The position numbers and the translations under genes were made by a program. Shown piece by piece: positions 63,376 to 64,000 of a DNA stretch of 64,000 nucleotides; the stretch's first letter is position 1, and the number at the start of each line of letters is the position of its first letter. Source of the DNA: Serratia marcescens (GTDB lineage: Bacteria; Pseudomonadota; Gammaproteobacteria; Enterobacterales; Enterobacteriaceae); assembly GCF_006715005.1 (NCBI RefSeq), contig NZ_VFMJ01000001.1, positions 2,914,001-2,978,000 on the forward strand. The letters are read 5' to 3'. The notes beneath the pieces were generated by a model. That model was given only the letters and a program-made list of their open reading frames with translations, had not been told where the DNA came from and did no database searches.

Positions 63376-64000
63376 TTAGGTTGGAAAATCCTGAGAAACG
63401 CGCTTCCAGCGCGCAATAAATTTTTCCGTCGGCGGGGCATCCCCTTCCCCCTGCGGTTCACCGGGGCGCAACGGATGCACACCAACGTCGATCGGCGTCA
63501 GGGCGTAATCGCGCAGCCACTCGCCATAGCCTTGCGCGACAAATCCCTGACTGCGCCGCTGATACGCCTCACGCTCCGCCAGATACACTTCGCGCAAACC
63601 ATACCAGGGCAGGCCGGGCAGATCGTGATGCACTAAATGGTAGTTCAGATTGAGAAACAGCAGCCGCCACGGCCAGCCCGCCTCATTAATAATAGAACGT
63701 GCCTGCGGTGCGTCCACGGCGCGATGCTCAAAAAACGATCTTACCTTGGTCAGCGCCAGCGCCGGGTAGCTGATGGCCAGCAGGTAAAACACCGCGCCGA
63801 TACCCTGCGCCTGCAGCCAGTTCAGCAACATCGCCAACAGCGACAGGTGCACTCCCCACATGCCCCAGGCGCGCCACTCCCCGGCAGCAAGCGCCTTCAC
63901 CGCCCCGGCCAGGGTCGCGGCGATATCCAGCGCCGGGCCGAGGATCACCCGGCCGATCAGCGTATTGCGCACGGCGGCCAGCAGCGGCAACAGGCGGGGA
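63376..64000 (-). CDS. Fatty-acid-desaturase-like protein, C-terminal part (cut by window end)
   Basis: The visible 207 codons encode the C-terminal part of a membrane-bound di-iron fatty acid desaturase/hydroxylase-type protein. The histidine motifs FFEHRAVD and NYHLVHHDLPGLPWY fit the second and third His boxes. The frame is open to base 64000, so the N-terminus is outside. It lies 40 bases upstream of yehZ on the same strand, with an incomplete hairpin (CCGGCTCATGGGCCGG) between them, and might be co-transcribed. Confidence 0.85.
   Translation of the reverse strand, partial: PRLLPLLAAVRNTLIGRVILGPALDIAATLAGAVKALAAGEWRAWGMWGVHLSLLAMLLNWLQAQGIGAVFYLLAISYPALALTKVRSFFEHRAVDAPQARSIINEAGWPWRLLFLNLNYHLVHHDLPGLPWYGLREVYLAEREAYQRRSQGFVAQGYGEWLRDYALTPIDVGVHPLRPGEPQGEGDAPPTEKFIARWKRVSQDFPT

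Overview
This window reads as chromosomal backbone of a GC-rich member of the Enterobacterales, most likely Serratia (S. marcescens group). Codon third positions are strongly G/C, and many products match E. coli proteins nearly residue for residue (EcpA, OmpX, Dps, GlnHPQ, YbiO, RlmF, DinG, YehZYXW). The block ompX-rhtA-dps-ybiI-glnHPQ-ybiO-rlmF-mcbA-ybiB-dinG keeps the gene neighbourhood of the E. coli 17-18 min region. It is opened in several places by accessory genes. The assignment to Serratia is an inference from these features, not a database result.

Layout. 1-4.3 kb: left end of an E. coli-common-pilus (Ecp) type fimbrial locus on the minus strand (usher ecpC running off the edge, chaperone ecpB, fimbrillin ecpA), followed by two regulators that are not EcpR: a LuxR-type protein with a degenerate receiver and a CadC/ToxR-like membrane-anchored winged-helix protein. 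4.8-9.1 kb: a CusRS/HprRS-type two-component system, divergent from a DUF5666 periplasmic protein, a cytochrome b561-like membrane protein and a molybdopterin oxidoreductase with a Tat/lipoprotein-like N-terminus. A perfect 22-bp palindrome lies between the two units. 9.1-10.1 kb: a small A+T-rich island of orphan genes. 10.1-12.6 kb: an acetyltransferase and a divergent LysR/nitrilase pair.

12.6-32.5 kb: the conserved core (ompX, rhtA, yhcH-like, dps, ybiI, glnHPQ with its sigma-54/NtrC control region, ybiO, rlmF, mcbA-like, beta-carbonic anhydrase, M3 peptidase, ybiB). It is interrupted by a TetR-GNAT-hydrolase operon with a perfect palindromic operator and a soluble double-PAS chemoreceptor. 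32.5-42.6 kb: an insert between ybiB and dinG holding an MFS exporter with its XRE regulator, a LysE exporter, and the propionate (2-methylcitrate) operon prpBCD with divergent prpR. The prp control region has a sigma-54 promoter, a phased GTTTCA array and a 127-bp MITE-like repeat; prpE is absent from this locus. An EamA exporter with an Lrp-type regulator follows.

42.6-58.7 kb: dinG, small enzymes, an OmpC/PhoE-type porin with a candidate PhoB box, acetyltransferases, a lipoprotein phosphatase, azlCD with an AraC regulator, an MFS exporter divergent from a cysteine-rich SufR-like regulator, yedA, a 58-residue membrane protein, and a LysR/short-chain dehydrogenase pair. 58.7-64 kb: the osmoprotectant importer yehZYXW with an extra cytosolic PhnD-like protein at the 3' end of the operon, and the C-terminal part of a fatty-acid-desaturase-like protein cut by the window edge.

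I saw no tRNA, rRNA, CRISPR array, insertion sequence with a transposase, or complete prophage. The least explained parts are the 9.1-10.1 kb island, the redox operon at 7-9 kb, the regulators of the pilus locus and the SufR-like/MFS pair.
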